43,875 bases of DNA, from assembly GCA_023412195.1 (NCBI GenBank), contig JAEYNZ010000115.1, positions 1-43,875 of the forward strand. The letters run 5' to 3'. The position numbers were made by a program, and so were the translations under genes. Origin of the DNA: Bacteroidota bacterium (lineage in GTDB: Bacteria > Bacteroidota > Bacteroidia > Bacteroidales > Prolixibacteraceae). Below, piece by piece: positions 25,883 to 33,759 of this stretch. The first letter of the stretch is position 1, and each line of letters starts with the position of its first letter. The notes below the pieces were generated by a model that worked only from the letters and a program-made list of their open reading frames with translations, ran no database searches and was not told the DNA's origin.

Positions 25883-26294
25883 AATTTTAAAATTTTAGTA
25901 TTTACTTGTGTATTTGACATCTTCCACTTATAATACTGTGCCGAATTTTTAAAAACACTGCAGTAATACACAAAACTCCGTTTATCATCCTAATATTCTG
26001 TTCTTTCATTTTTTGATTGAACAGGTCATGTAATGAATATTTTTGGGAATTCAGGATTGATCGTGGGAATTTTTTCCCCAATTTGAGCAAGATAATTCAC
26101 ACAGAAGATGATGGCCTGTTAAATCAGTATATAAAAGTCGCCAAGTAGCTGTTAATGAAGGGGAGAATGTTTTTTATTTTATGCAGTGGCCTGGTTATAA
26201 GAAGAAATTATCATGAATAGATGTTAATGTATGACCTGATCATACAATAATTCCCGTTTACACAGTTTAGTATTTGAAATGACACATTGATGCA
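25883..26294. other. 412-bp divergent intergenic region
   Basis: It contains promoters for the divergent YciE/F and LRR genes, but no convincing -7 element. Visible structures are GGGAA-TTTT-TTCCC (26065-26078), preceded by a second GGGAATT copy, and a dyad GTATGA-CCTGA-TCATAC (26229-26245) 50 nt before the LRR start that may be an operator. No gene is supported. Confidence 0.5.
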
Positions 26295-27170
26295 ATGAAT
26301 GAATTATACAAGGAACTTCTTGAAGCATACTCCGAAAAAAACCTGAACAGGATTACGGGAAAACTGATTGACCTGTACAAGAACAGGAACTATTCTGAAA
26401 TCAGGAGTATAGCCAATAAGATCTCCAAATATGTTGTAATCGATGAAGAGCAGGATGCCAAGTGCTTTTCAAAGCTGATTATGCTTTATCATCCCGATAA
26501 GGGTGATTATTTCAGAAATCATATCAGGGCACTTTACCTGGAGAATGACATGGAGAACCTTGAAAGATATGCCCACATCAGGTTGGTTGAGGATATTGAA
26601 AATATTGAAGTGCAGGAGTATGACGAGGATATTGATTACCAGCCGGAATATATCTGGGACGATCAGGAAAGCGACATATACAATGCATATCATGAGGAGG
26701 GAGATGACGACGAAGGGGGCATGGAACAGGAAGAAATTGAAAGATCATTCTATAATGCTGTGAAATTGAGGGAATTCGGCAGCCTCGAAGTCTATTTCCC
26801 CACATGGTATGTAAGGGACCTTGAAGAATTTGAAATGGAGTATGCCGGTATTACCTCACTCTTTGGAGTTGAGTATTGCGAGCACCTCATTGTTCTTGAT
26901 TTATCCAACAATGAAATCTCAGATCTGACTGAACTGTGGACTTTACACCGGCTGGAAGAACTTTACCTTGCCAACAATGAAATCGGGTATATCGATGCCC
27001 TGAGCAACCTTTCAAGGCTGAGAGTAATTGATTTATCGGGTAACCAGATCGATGACATTACCCCTTTGTTTGAACTGAAGCACCTTGAATACCTTAACCT
27101 TATGGACAATAAAATTCCGCAACACCAGATTGAATTCCTGAAGAAAAAGGATATTATTGTGATGTACTGA
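26295..27170 (+). CDS. Leucine-rich repeat protein with an N-terminal HPD motif
   Basis: This 291-aa cytosolic protein has three parts. Residues 1-98 are helical and include LIMLYHPDKGDYF, with an HPD at 66-68 like the Hsp70-activating loop of J domains. Residues ~99-147 are very acidic. Residues ~185-291 carry four to five 22-residue leucine-rich repeats of internalin type (LIVLDLSNNEISDLTEL, LEELYLANNEIGYIDAL, LRVIDLSGNQIDDITPL). LRRs bind protein partners. The J-domain link is my inference from the motif and the helix before it. Alone on the plus strand. Confidence 0.85.
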   Translation: MNELYKELLEAYSEKNLNRITGKLIDLYKNRNYSEIRSIANKISKYVVIDEEQDAKCFSKLIMLYHPDKGDYFRNHIRALYLENDMENLERYAHIRLVEDIENIEVQEYDEDIDYQPEYIWDDQESDIYNAYHEEGDDDEGGMEQEEIERSFYNAVKLREFGSLEVYFPTWYVRDLEEFEMEYAGITSLFGVEYCEHLIVLDLSNNEISDLTELWTLHRLEELYLANNEIGYIDALSNLSRLRVIDLSGNQIDDITPLFELKHLEYLNLMDNKIPQHQIEFLKKKDIIVMY

Positions 27171-27205
27171 AATCATTGATCTTTACTCACTGCACTAAAA
27201 TCACA

Positions 27206-27213
27206 TATTTTTG
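27206..27213 (+). promoter_or_regulatory. Possible -7 element (TATTTTTG) for the zinc dehydrogenase
   Basis: TATTTTTG fits TAnnTTTG and would give a leader of about 160 nt before the ATG at 27378. The leader contains a short CCCGG...CCGGG hairpin (about 27225-27246). Confidence 0.35.
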
Positions 27214-27377
27214 ATATTTTGGCTCCCCGGATAAAAAAGTGCCGGGATCGGAAAAAATGGAAAAAAAATGAGTTGCAATTCACGCCAGCAAAGTTTGGGT
27301 GGACCTCTCATCCGATCTTACTGCCTGTTCTAACAGGAAAACATGTGGTCTTTTTAAAAACTTATAATAAATATCAG

Positions 27378-28424
27378 ATGAAAGCTGCAGTACTGGAATC
27401 ATACAACCGTTTTGAGTGGAAAGATGTGCCTTCTCCGGAGGTGAAACCGGGAGAAGTACTGGTAAAAATACAGTTTGCCAGCATCTGTGGCACCGATCTG
27501 CATATCTTTCCCGGTGATTTTCATCCAAGAACGCCCGTACCTTTTATACCGGGGCATGAGATGGGCGGAGTGGTTGCAGAGGCAGGTGAAGGTGCAACAG
27601 GTTTCGAAACGGGCGATAAGGTAGCTATTGATCCTATTATCTGGTGTGGCAAGTGCCCGGCATGTTTGAGGAACCATTACCCGGCATGTACCAGTCTGAA
27701 ACTTCTGGGGGTTGATATGGACGGTGGCTTTGCAGAATATATTTCAGTACCTCCAGGCATGCTGTTTAAAGCTGCCTCTTGGTTGCCCGATGAGCATGTA
27801 GCCTTAACTGAAATCCTGGCTATCGGGTTCCATGCCAACAACAGGGCACAGACACGGCCGGGTGATACTATTGCCATCTGGGGTGCAGGAAGGGTGGGGC
27901 AGGTCATTCTGCAGGCTGCCCGCACCAAAACCGACGGCGTGATCTTTATGGTTGATCCGCTTGAAAACCGGCTGCAGATAGCTGCCCAAAATTTTGAAAA
28001 TATCATTCCCATCAATCCGGCAATAGAAAATCCGGTAGAAGCCATCAGGCGCCATACAGGAGGTAAAGGGGTTGACATTGCATTTGAGGCTGTTGGCCAT
28101 GAAGAAGAAATTAAGGGAACTTATCCACCGGCACGGAGTTGTGTCCAAAGTATCAGGGGAGGAGGGACGGTTTGCGTGCTTGGGCTGGGTGATGAACCAT
28201 CGCCTGTGTTGTTCAAGGAGTTAATCTGGAAGGAAGGCAGGATCGTGACTTCGAGAGTAAGCCATGGTGAATTTTCAGAAGTGCTGGCACACCTGGAAGC
28301 AGGAAACCTTAGGCCCGGTGCACTGATTACCGCAATCATGCCGGGTTCAAAGATACAGGAAGCCTTTCGGTTGGTGCAGAAAGAGAAGGATAAATACCTG
28401 AAGGTATTGCTGGATTTCAGGTAA
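27378..28424 (+). CDS. Zinc-dependent alcohol/polyol dehydrogenase (MDR family)
   Basis: This 348-aa enzyme starts at MKAAVLESY; a longer frame from a TTG at 27219 gives 53 residues without homology and is rejected. The catalytic zinc site (CGTDLHIF, GHEMGG) is present. All four structural-zinc cysteines are in CGKCPACLRNHYPAC, and the Rossmann motif is WGAGRVGQ. It should oxidise or reduce a secondary alcohol with NAD(P). It precedes the uronate operon by 824 bp of repeat-rich sequence. The operon has no recognised tagaturonate/fructuronate reductase, so this gene is a positional candidate for that step. Family sure, substrate not. Confidence 0.92.
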   Translation: MKAAVLESYNRFEWKDVPSPEVKPGEVLVKIQFASICGTDLHIFPGDFHPRTPVPFIPGHEMGGVVAEAGEGATGFETGDKVAIDPIIWCGKCPACLRNHYPACTSLKLLGVDMDGGFAEYISVPPGMLFKAASWLPDEHVALTEILAIGFHANNRAQTRPGDTIAIWGAGRVGQVILQAARTKTDGVIFMVDPLENRLQIAAQNFENIIPINPAIENPVEAIRRHTGGKGVDIAFEAVGHEEEIKGTYPPARSCVQSIRGGGTVCVLGLGDEPSPVLFKELIWKEGRIVTSRVSHGEFSEVLAHLEAGNLRPGALITAIMPGSKIQEAFRLVQKEKDKYLKVLLDFR

Positions 28425-28436
28425 AGAGGAGCACAG

Positions 28437-28487
28437 AGCACAAAAATAGCATAGCGCACAGGGCACAGGGCATAGAGCTAAGAGCGC
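28437..28487. repeat. 51-bp perfect direct repeat, copy 1
   Basis: This copy is identical base for base to 28600-28650, with 112 bp between the copies. It contains an internal doubled GCACAGG heptamer. It starts 12 nt past the dehydrogenase stop codon. Confidence 0.9.
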
Positions 28488-28599
28488 CCGCACGAAATCT
28501 CCAGGATATGTAGGAGCAATTATAACCCGGCCGGTAAAGCCGTGTCCTCATTATCCCTCCTGTCCCACAAATCCCATATAAAGCAGAGCACAAGGCAGG

Positions 28600-28650
28600 G
28601 AGCACAAAAATAGCATAGCGCACAGGGCACAGGGCATAGAGCTAAGAGCG
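28600..28650. repeat. 51-bp perfect direct repeat, copy 2
   Basis: Exact copy of 28437-28487. Perfect identity over 51 noncoding bases points to recent duplication or ongoing homogenisation. Confidence 0.9.
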
Positions 28651-28810
28651 GGTGCGGAGAGCCTGCCAGCGATGATTTGTTTTCACAAGCAACATCCAAC
28701 CTCCGCAACTGCTCCTCCCGAATTCTTCAGACACTCAAACCCTCAAACATTCGAACTCTTAAACCATAAGTAATCTTTTTAACCTCTAATGTAATAAACT
28801 ACTTAGACAG

Positions 28811-28934
28811 TATCAAAAGTTTGGGTATCAAGATTTATAGTATCAAGACACAAGACAAGACTATCATATAAATATTCAAATTGTACCAGCAGGATCATAG
28901 TCTTGATACTTGTGTCTCAAAATCTTGTGTCTTG
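28811..28934. repeat. 15-bp-unit inverted array
   Basis: The left arm has three consecutive 15-bp units starting TATCAA at 28811, 28826 and 28841. The right arm (about 28898-28934) has the inverse words GTCTTGATA and CTTGTGTCT. A perfect 12-bp inverted repeat links them: CAAGACACAAGA at 28844-28855 and TCTTGTGTCTTG at 28923-28934. Confidence 0.7.
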
Positions 28935-29010
28935 TCCCTCATATTATTTTTCAAATGGCTATAATGCTCTTTACTGAAGGTCTTGTTTCTTTATACTTCA
29001 GCTATACCAA

Positions 29011-29120
29011 ATTCAATTTAAATTCAATGTAAACTCAATATAAACTCAATATAAATTCAAACTTTATTGAATTAACATTGAATTTGAGTTGAATTTAATC
29101 TGAGTTTACATCCGAGTTTA
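29011..29120. repeat. 11-bp-period inverted array B (hairpin)
   Basis: Ten consecutive 11-bp units start at 29011, 29022, 29033, 29044, 29055, 29066, 29077, 29088, 29099 and 29110. The first five are of ATTCAATnTAA type and the last five are of the inverse ATTGAATTTnA type. The arms close at ATTCAA (29055-29060), a 6-nt loop and TTGAAT (29067-29072), and pairing continues along most of the length with mismatches at a fixed place in each unit. It ends 50 bp before the probable -33 element of the uronate operon. Confidence 0.85.
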
Positions 29121-29169
29121 TGTAGGATATGGCATAAACATCCCGTATTTTGTATAACATCCGATTTTT

Positions 29170-29201
29170 TTTGTTAGTCCAAAATAATATACATATTTTC
29201 G
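29170..29201 (+). promoter_or_regulatory. Probable promoter of the uronate operon
   Basis: A TTTG (29170-29173) and a TATTTTCG (29194-29201), one base off TAnnTTTG, are 20 bp apart, close to the Bacteroidota -33/-7 spacing. Immediately downstream are two dyads that could be operators: CGTGT-TCGC-ACACG (29200-29213) and CGGAAA-CAGGT-TTTCCG (29213-29229). Confidence 0.45.
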
Positions 29202-29248
29202 TGTTCGCACACGGAAACAGGTTTTCCGTAAAATTTAAACCGGAATAG

Positions 29249-30496
29249 ATGAAATTAGGAAAATACAGTTTTGGCACCGGCGACCGTTTTAACCATCAGG
29301 GCGAGGCGCAGTTAAGGGCCATTATGAAAGCAGCGTCACAAGGCATCGATATTACCCCTGTATGGAACAAATCGAACCGCGAACACAATATTGTTCATTC
29401 TGAACCTGAAGGCACAAGAACAGAAGCTGACACAGCGGTGAAGGCACTGGGTTGGAACAATCCTTACTTTGTGGATGCCGATCACATCAACCTGTCGAAT
29501 GTGGACAGGTTTGTTGAACATGCCGATTTTTTTACAATCGATGTGGCATCCTTCATTGGTAAAAAAACTTCCCGGGAAGAAACGGAGGCTTTCATGGAAT
29601 CATGTTCCGGGCTTGGAAGTGAAGTCTCAATTGATGGAATTCCTGAACCGGTTGTTATCAGTCAGGAGGTTCTTGAAAAGGCGGCAGGCAGCTACCTTGC
29701 AGCAGTAAAAGAGGCTGGGCGCATTTACAGGCATATAGAATCAATAAAAGGTACCGGCCGGTTTATTACAGAGATTTCGATGGATGAAGTGGATACACCT
29801 CAGACGCCCATCGATATGTTTTTTATCCTTAAAATGATTGCCGAAGAGAAGATTCCTGTTCAGACCATTGCTCCCAAATTTACAGGGAGGTTCAACAAGG
29901 GAGTTGATTATGAAGGCGATATTCAGAAATTTGCAGTAGAATTTGAGCAGGATGTACTGGTAATAAAGCATGCAGTGAAAGCTTTTAGCCTTCCTTCCGA
30001 TTTGAAGCTGAGCGTACACTCAGGTTCAGACAAGTTCAGCATTTACCCGGTTATGGCCGGCATTATCAGGAAACATGATGTCGGAATTCATGTTAAGACT
30101 GCAGGAACAACCTGGCTGGAAGAGGTAATCGGACTGTCGGTTTCGGGAGTTGAAGGATTACTGGCCGCCAAGGAGATTTACAATAAAGCTTTTGAACGCA
30201 GGGAAGAACTTTGCGCCCCATATGCCGATGTAATCAGTATAAATGATGCAAACCTTCCGGCACCCGGTGAGGTAGCCGGTTGGACAGGTGAAAAATTTGC
30301 CGGTACGCTGCGTCATATTCCGGGACATCCTGATTATAATCCTGATTTCAGGCAGTTGATTCACGTGGGGTATAAAGTGGCATCTGAAATGGGATTAGGC
30401 TACCTTAAACTGCTTGAAAAATATTCGCAGGTAATAGGTGGCTGCGTGGAGGAAAACATTTATGACAGGCATTTAAAGAGACTTTTCAATTTATAG
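29249..30496 (+). CDS. uxaE: Tagaturonate/fructuronate epimerase family protein
   Basis: This 415-aa protein shares its key blocks with the UxaE epimerase family known from Thermotoga maritima: FGTGDRF, VDADHI, DVDTPQTPID by sense, KLSVHSGSDKFSIYP and HVKTAGTTWLEEV. It lacks the ~80-residue N-terminal region of the Thermotoga enzyme, starting just before FGTGDR. The metal-dependent reaction epimerises tagaturonate and fructuronate at C4, joining the galacturonate and glucuronate routes. It is the first gene of the run ending at dctM, and the next gene makes UxaE's substrate. Activity on exactly these substrates is inferred. Confidence 0.85.
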   Translation: MKLGKYSFGTGDRFNHQGEAQLRAIMKAASQGIDITPVWNKSNREHNIVHSEPEGTRTEADTAVKALGWNNPYFVDADHINLSNVDRFVEHADFFTIDVASFIGKKTSREETEAFMESCSGLGSEVSIDGIPEPVVISQEVLEKAAGSYLAAVKEAGRIYRHIESIKGTGRFITEISMDEVDTPQTPIDMFFILKMIAEEKIPVQTIAPKFTGRFNKGVDYEGDIQKFAVEFEQDVLVIKHAVKAFSLPSDLKLSVHSGSDKFSIYPVMAGIIRKHDVGIHVKTAGTTWLEEVIGLSVSGVEGLLAAKEIYNKAFERREELCAPYADVISINDANLPAPGEVAGWTGEKFAGTLRHIPGHPDYNPDFRQLIHVGYKVASEMGLGYLKLLEKYSQVIGGCVEENIYDRHLKRLFNL

Positions 30497-30558
30497 ATCC
30501 GGCTTTTTTCCTGGAGAAATTCCATGGAACAGAGGATTTGTTGTGACTTAAAATAATA

Positions 30559-31968
30559 ATGACGATGAAAACATTCATGGATAAGAACTTTCTGCTGCAT
30601 AATGATACGGCAGAAGAGCTGTATCATAATCACGCGGCCAAATTGCCCATCTTCGACTATCATTGCCATGTATCGCCAAAGGAAATAGCCGACAACAGGC
30701 AGTTCGAAAACCTGACCGACATCTGGCTTAAAGGAGATCATTACAAATGGAGGGCCATGAGGGCCAATGGTGTGGATGAAAGGTATTGCACAGGGGATGC
30801 CTCTGATTGGGAAAAATTTGAAAAATGGGCTGAAACTGTACCTTATACCATGCGAAATCCATTGTTTCACTGGACGCATCTGGAGTTAAGCAGGTTTTTT
30901 GGAATTGAAAAGGTATTGTCACCTAAAACAGCAAAAGAAATTTGGGAGCATTGCAACAGCCTGCTTCAAACACCTGAATATTCAGTTCAGAATATAATCA
31001 GGATGGCGAAAGTAGACACCATTTGCACCACCGATGATCCTGTGGATTCACTTGAATACCATAAAAGGATCAGGGATAACGGTTTTGAAGTGCATGTACT
31101 GCCGGCATGGCGGCCTGACAAAGCCATGGCTGTGGAGAACACCAAAGCATACAATGAATATGTTGACAAACTAGCAGATGTGGCAGGCAGGGAAATTGCA
31201 TCCTTCCAGGATCTGATGGACGCCCTTGAAATCCGCCACAGGTTCTTTCATGAAAACGGGTGCCGCCTTTCTGATCATGGACTTGAAACAGTCATAGCAG
31301 TTGAATATACAGAGCAGGAGGTAAAGGATATCTTTATAAAAATCAGGCAGGGTCATGATTTAAATGAACCGGAAATATCAAAGTTCAAATCATGTATGCT
31401 GTATGAATTCGGGATCATGGATCATTCAAGGGGTTGGACGCAACAGTACCATTTAGGTGCCTTACGGAACAACAACCTCCGGATGTTCAGGAAACTGGGT
31501 CCTGATACAGGATTTGATTCCATCGGCGATTTTGAAATTGCAAGGCCACTGTCCAGGCTGCTGGGCAGGTTGGATGAGAACAACCAGCTGGCAAAAACAA
31601 TTATGTACAATCTGAATCCGCGCGACAATGAACTCATAGCCACCATGGCAGGTAATTTCCAGGATGGTTCAGTTCCGGGGAAAATGCAGTTTGGCTCAGG
31701 ATGGTGGTTCCTTGATCAGAAGGATGGAATGGAAAAACAGATCAATTCCTTATCTAACCTGGGGCTGCTTAGCCGTTTTGTGGGCATGCTCACCGATTCG
31801 CGCAGCTTCCTTTCATATACCCGTCATGAATACTTCAGGCGCACGCTTTGCAACCTGATTGGTACTGATGTTGAAAACGGGGAACTGCCTCACGACATGG
31901 AATGGCTGGGACAGATGGTGGAAAACATTTGCTTTTACAACGCAAAAAACTATTTTAATTTTGAATAG
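30559..31968 (+). CDS. uxaC: Uronate isomerase
   Basis: This 469-aa amidohydrolase-fold enzyme isomerises D-glucuronate to D-fructuronate and D-galacturonate to D-tagaturonate. Recognisable blocks are the metal-binding FDYHCHVSP (H35, H37), the DDP of CTTDDPVDSLEYH, FRPDK-like WRPDKAM, and the C-terminal SRSFLSYTRHEYFRR by segments. The length equals that of E. coli UxaC. An alternative start two codons on (30565) is equally possible. It lies 62 nt after uxaE. Confidence 0.97.
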   Translation: MTMKTFMDKNFLLHNDTAEELYHNHAAKLPIFDYHCHVSPKEIADNRQFENLTDIWLKGDHYKWRAMRANGVDERYCTGDASDWEKFEKWAETVPYTMRNPLFHWTHLELSRFFGIEKVLSPKTAKEIWEHCNSLLQTPEYSVQNIIRMAKVDTICTTDDPVDSLEYHKRIRDNGFEVHVLPAWRPDKAMAVENTKAYNEYVDKLADVAGREIASFQDLMDALEIRHRFFHENGCRLSDHGLETVIAVEYTEQEVKDIFIKIRQGHDLNEPEISKFKSCMLYEFGIMDHSRGWTQQYHLGALRNNNLRMFRKLGPDTGFDSIGDFEIARPLSRLLGRLDENNQLAKTIMYNLNPRDNELIATMAGNFQDGSVPGKMQFGSGWWFLDQKDGMEKQINSLSNLGLLSRFVGMLTDSRSFLSYTRHEYFRRTLCNLIGTDVENGELPHDMEWLGQMVENICFYNAKNYFNFE

Positions 31969-31989
31969 CAATTCTATACCAAAAATATC

Positions 31990-33027
31990 ATGAAGCACAA
32001 AGTAGTTACATTTGGAGAAATAATGTTGCGACTGGCAACTCCCGGAAACCTGCGGTTCAGCCAGACAAATCAACTGACTGCAACTTTTGGGGGAGGCGAG
32101 GCCAATGTGGCTGTATCACTTGCAAATTTTGGAATCCCTGTTGAGTATGTTACCCGGTTACCTGAAAACGACCTGGGAACTGCCTGTATCATGGAATTGC
32201 GCAGGTATGGAGTAGGAACACAACATATCATCAGGGGAGGCAAACGGCTTGGGATTTACTTCCTGGAAACAGGAGCAGTCAGCCGTGGCAGCAAAGTGAT
32301 TTACGACCGGGCACACTCTTCGGTTTCTGAAATAGAAAAGGGGATGGTCAACTGGGATCAGGTATTTGAAAACGCGACCTGGTTTCACTGGACGGGGATT
32401 ACCCCTGCGATTTCTCAAAGTGCCGCTGATGTTTGCCTGGAAGCAATCAGGGAAGCCAATGAGCGGGGGATTATCGTTTCATGCGATCTCAACTACAGGA
32501 AGAATTTATGGAAGTATGGAAAAACTGCAGGCGAGGTGATGACAGAACTGGTAGCAGGGACTGATATCATACTGGGAAATGAAGAAGATGCGGAAAAAGT
32601 GCTTGGAATAAAGCCTGAAGGTATTGATGTAACCGCAGGACATGTGGAGGGTACTGCCTATGAATCCGTTTCAAGGCAGATTATGGAGCGCTTCCCGCTC
32701 TGCAAAAAAGTAATAACTACACTGAGAGGTTCAGTGAATGCCAATCACAATTCATGGTCGGGAGTTCTCTGGAATGGGGAGCAGCTTTTTGAAGCTCCGA
32801 CTTACCAGATCACACATATTGTTGACCGTGTGGGTGGCGGTGATTCATTTATGGGCGGACTGATCTACGGACTACTGGCCTATGAGGGTGATGATCAGAA
32901 AGCACTAAACTTTGCTGTTGCAGCTTCATGTCTGAAGCATACCATTTACGGCGATTTCAACCAGGTTACGGTCGATGAAGTAGAAAAACTGATGCAGGGC
33001 GATGCTTCCGGAAGGGTAGCCCGGTAG
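31990..33027 (+). CDS. kdgK: 2-dehydro-3-deoxygluconokinase (PfkB family)
   Basis: This 345-aa ribokinase-fold sugar kinase has the N-terminal signature FGEIMLRLATPG, substrate block GGGEANVAVSLA, and the catalytic base D285 in VGGGDSFMGG. KdgK phosphorylates KDG to KDPG with ATP. The assignment over other PfkB kinases rests on the KdgK-like N-terminus and on the KDPG aldolase gene directly after it. It begins 21 nt past uxaC. Confidence 0.9.
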   Translation: MKHKVVTFGEIMLRLATPGNLRFSQTNQLTATFGGGEANVAVSLANFGIPVEYVTRLPENDLGTACIMELRRYGVGTQHIIRGGKRLGIYFLETGAVSRGSKVIYDRAHSSVSEIEKGMVNWDQVFENATWFHWTGITPAISQSAADVCLEAIREANERGIIVSCDLNYRKNLWKYGKTAGEVMTELVAGTDIILGNEEDAEKVLGIKPEGIDVTAGHVEGTAYESVSRQIMERFPLCKKVITTLRGSVNANHNSWSGVLWNGEQLFEAPTYQITHIVDRVGGGDSFMGGLIYGLLAYEGDDQKALNFAVAASCLKHTIYGDFNQVTVDEVEKLMQGDASGRVAR

Positions 33028-33074
33028 TGCGATTTTATGTAGAATCAATCAATCATTTATAAGAAAATACAGTT

Positions 33075-33749
33075 ATGGCTCGGTTTACCAGGATTGAAGT
33101 AGTTTTGAAAATGAAGGAAACCGGTATGATCCCGGTGTTTTACCATGCAGATGCCGCTGTTTGCAAAGAGGTTGTGAAAGCTTGTTATAATGGTGGTGTG
33201 AGGGTGTTTGAATTTACCAACAGGGGCGATTTTGCCACGCTGGTTTTTGCGGAACTGAATAAATGGGCTGCTGAAAATTGTCCTGAGATGATTATGGGTG
33301 TTGGTTCGGTTGTAGATGAAGGGACAGCAGCCATGTACATTGCCCTGGGAGCGAATTTTATTGTTTCCCCGCTGATAGATGAAGCAACGGCAAGGGTTTG
33401 CAATAAAAGAAAAATAGCATGGAGCCCTGGTTGCGGCACAGTGACTGAGATCGGGAGAGCACATGAACTTGGAGCGGAGGTAGTGAAATTATTTCCGGGA
33501 GCAGAAGTGGGCGGTCCGGGGTTTGTGAAAGCAGTTAAAGGTCCGATGCCATGGGCAAGCCTGATGCCAACCGGTGGAGTTGCACCAACCGAAGAAAGCC
33601 TGAAAGCGTGGTTTGAGGCAGGTGTATTTTGTGTGGGAATGGGATCGCAGTTATTCCCTCGTGAGGTATTGGAAAATAAAAATTATTCATACATTTCGGC
33701 GAAATGTGAAGAAGCACTTGGCTTCATTAATAAATATAAAAGAAATTAA
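33075..33749 (+). CDS. kdgA: KDPG / 4-hydroxy-2-oxoglutarate aldolase
   Basis: This 224-aa class I aldolase splits KDPG to pyruvate and glyceraldehyde-3-phosphate. The catalytic glutamate E46 is in RVFEFTNR and the Schiff-base lysine K138 in EVVKLFPG; the phosphate-binding PTGGVAP loop follows. Length is normal for Eda. It sits 47 nt after kdgK and 10 nt before dctP, so transport and catabolism share one transcript. Confidence 0.93.
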   Translation: MARFTRIEVVLKMKETGMIPVFYHADAAVCKEVVKACYNGGVRVFEFTNRGDFATLVFAELNKWAAENCPEMIMGVGSVVDEGTAAMYIALGANFIVSPLIDEATARVCNKRKIAWSPGCGTVTEIGRAHELGAEVVKLFPGAEVGGPGFVKAVKGPMPWASLMPTGGVAPTEESLKAWFEAGVFCVGMGSQLFPREVLENKNYSYISAKCEEALGFINKYKRN

Positions 33750-33759
33750 TATCAACCTG

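Larger units (their letters stand above)
28425..29248. other. 824-bp repeat-rich intergenic region upstream of the uronate operon
   Basis: No credible gene is present. In order it holds a 51-bp perfect direct repeat (28437-28487 and 28600-28650), a stretch of short CTCAAAC-like near-repeats (28719-28765), a 15-bp-unit inverted array (28811-28934), an 11-bp-period inverted array (29011-29120), and the probable operon promoter (29170-29201). Short open frames here would encode cysteine- and leucine-rich nonsense repeats and reflect the DNA repeats. Confidence 0.75.

Noticed and set aside
27219..27377. Longer N-terminus of the zinc dehydrogenase from a TTG codon
   Set aside because: The extra 53 residues are basic and unlike the family, and a promoter element lies just before them; MKAAVLESY at 27378 is the normal family start.
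28417..28708. Overlapping minus-strand ORFs rich in Cys, Leu, Ala and Pro
   Set aside because: They translate the 51-bp DNA repeat and its doubled heptamer, have no domain or start signal, and lie in a repeat-filled gap.
33613..33759. Longer N-terminus of DctP overlapping kdgA
   Set aside because: It reads kdgA sequence in another frame and would hide the clear lipoprotein signal peptide that starts at 33760.
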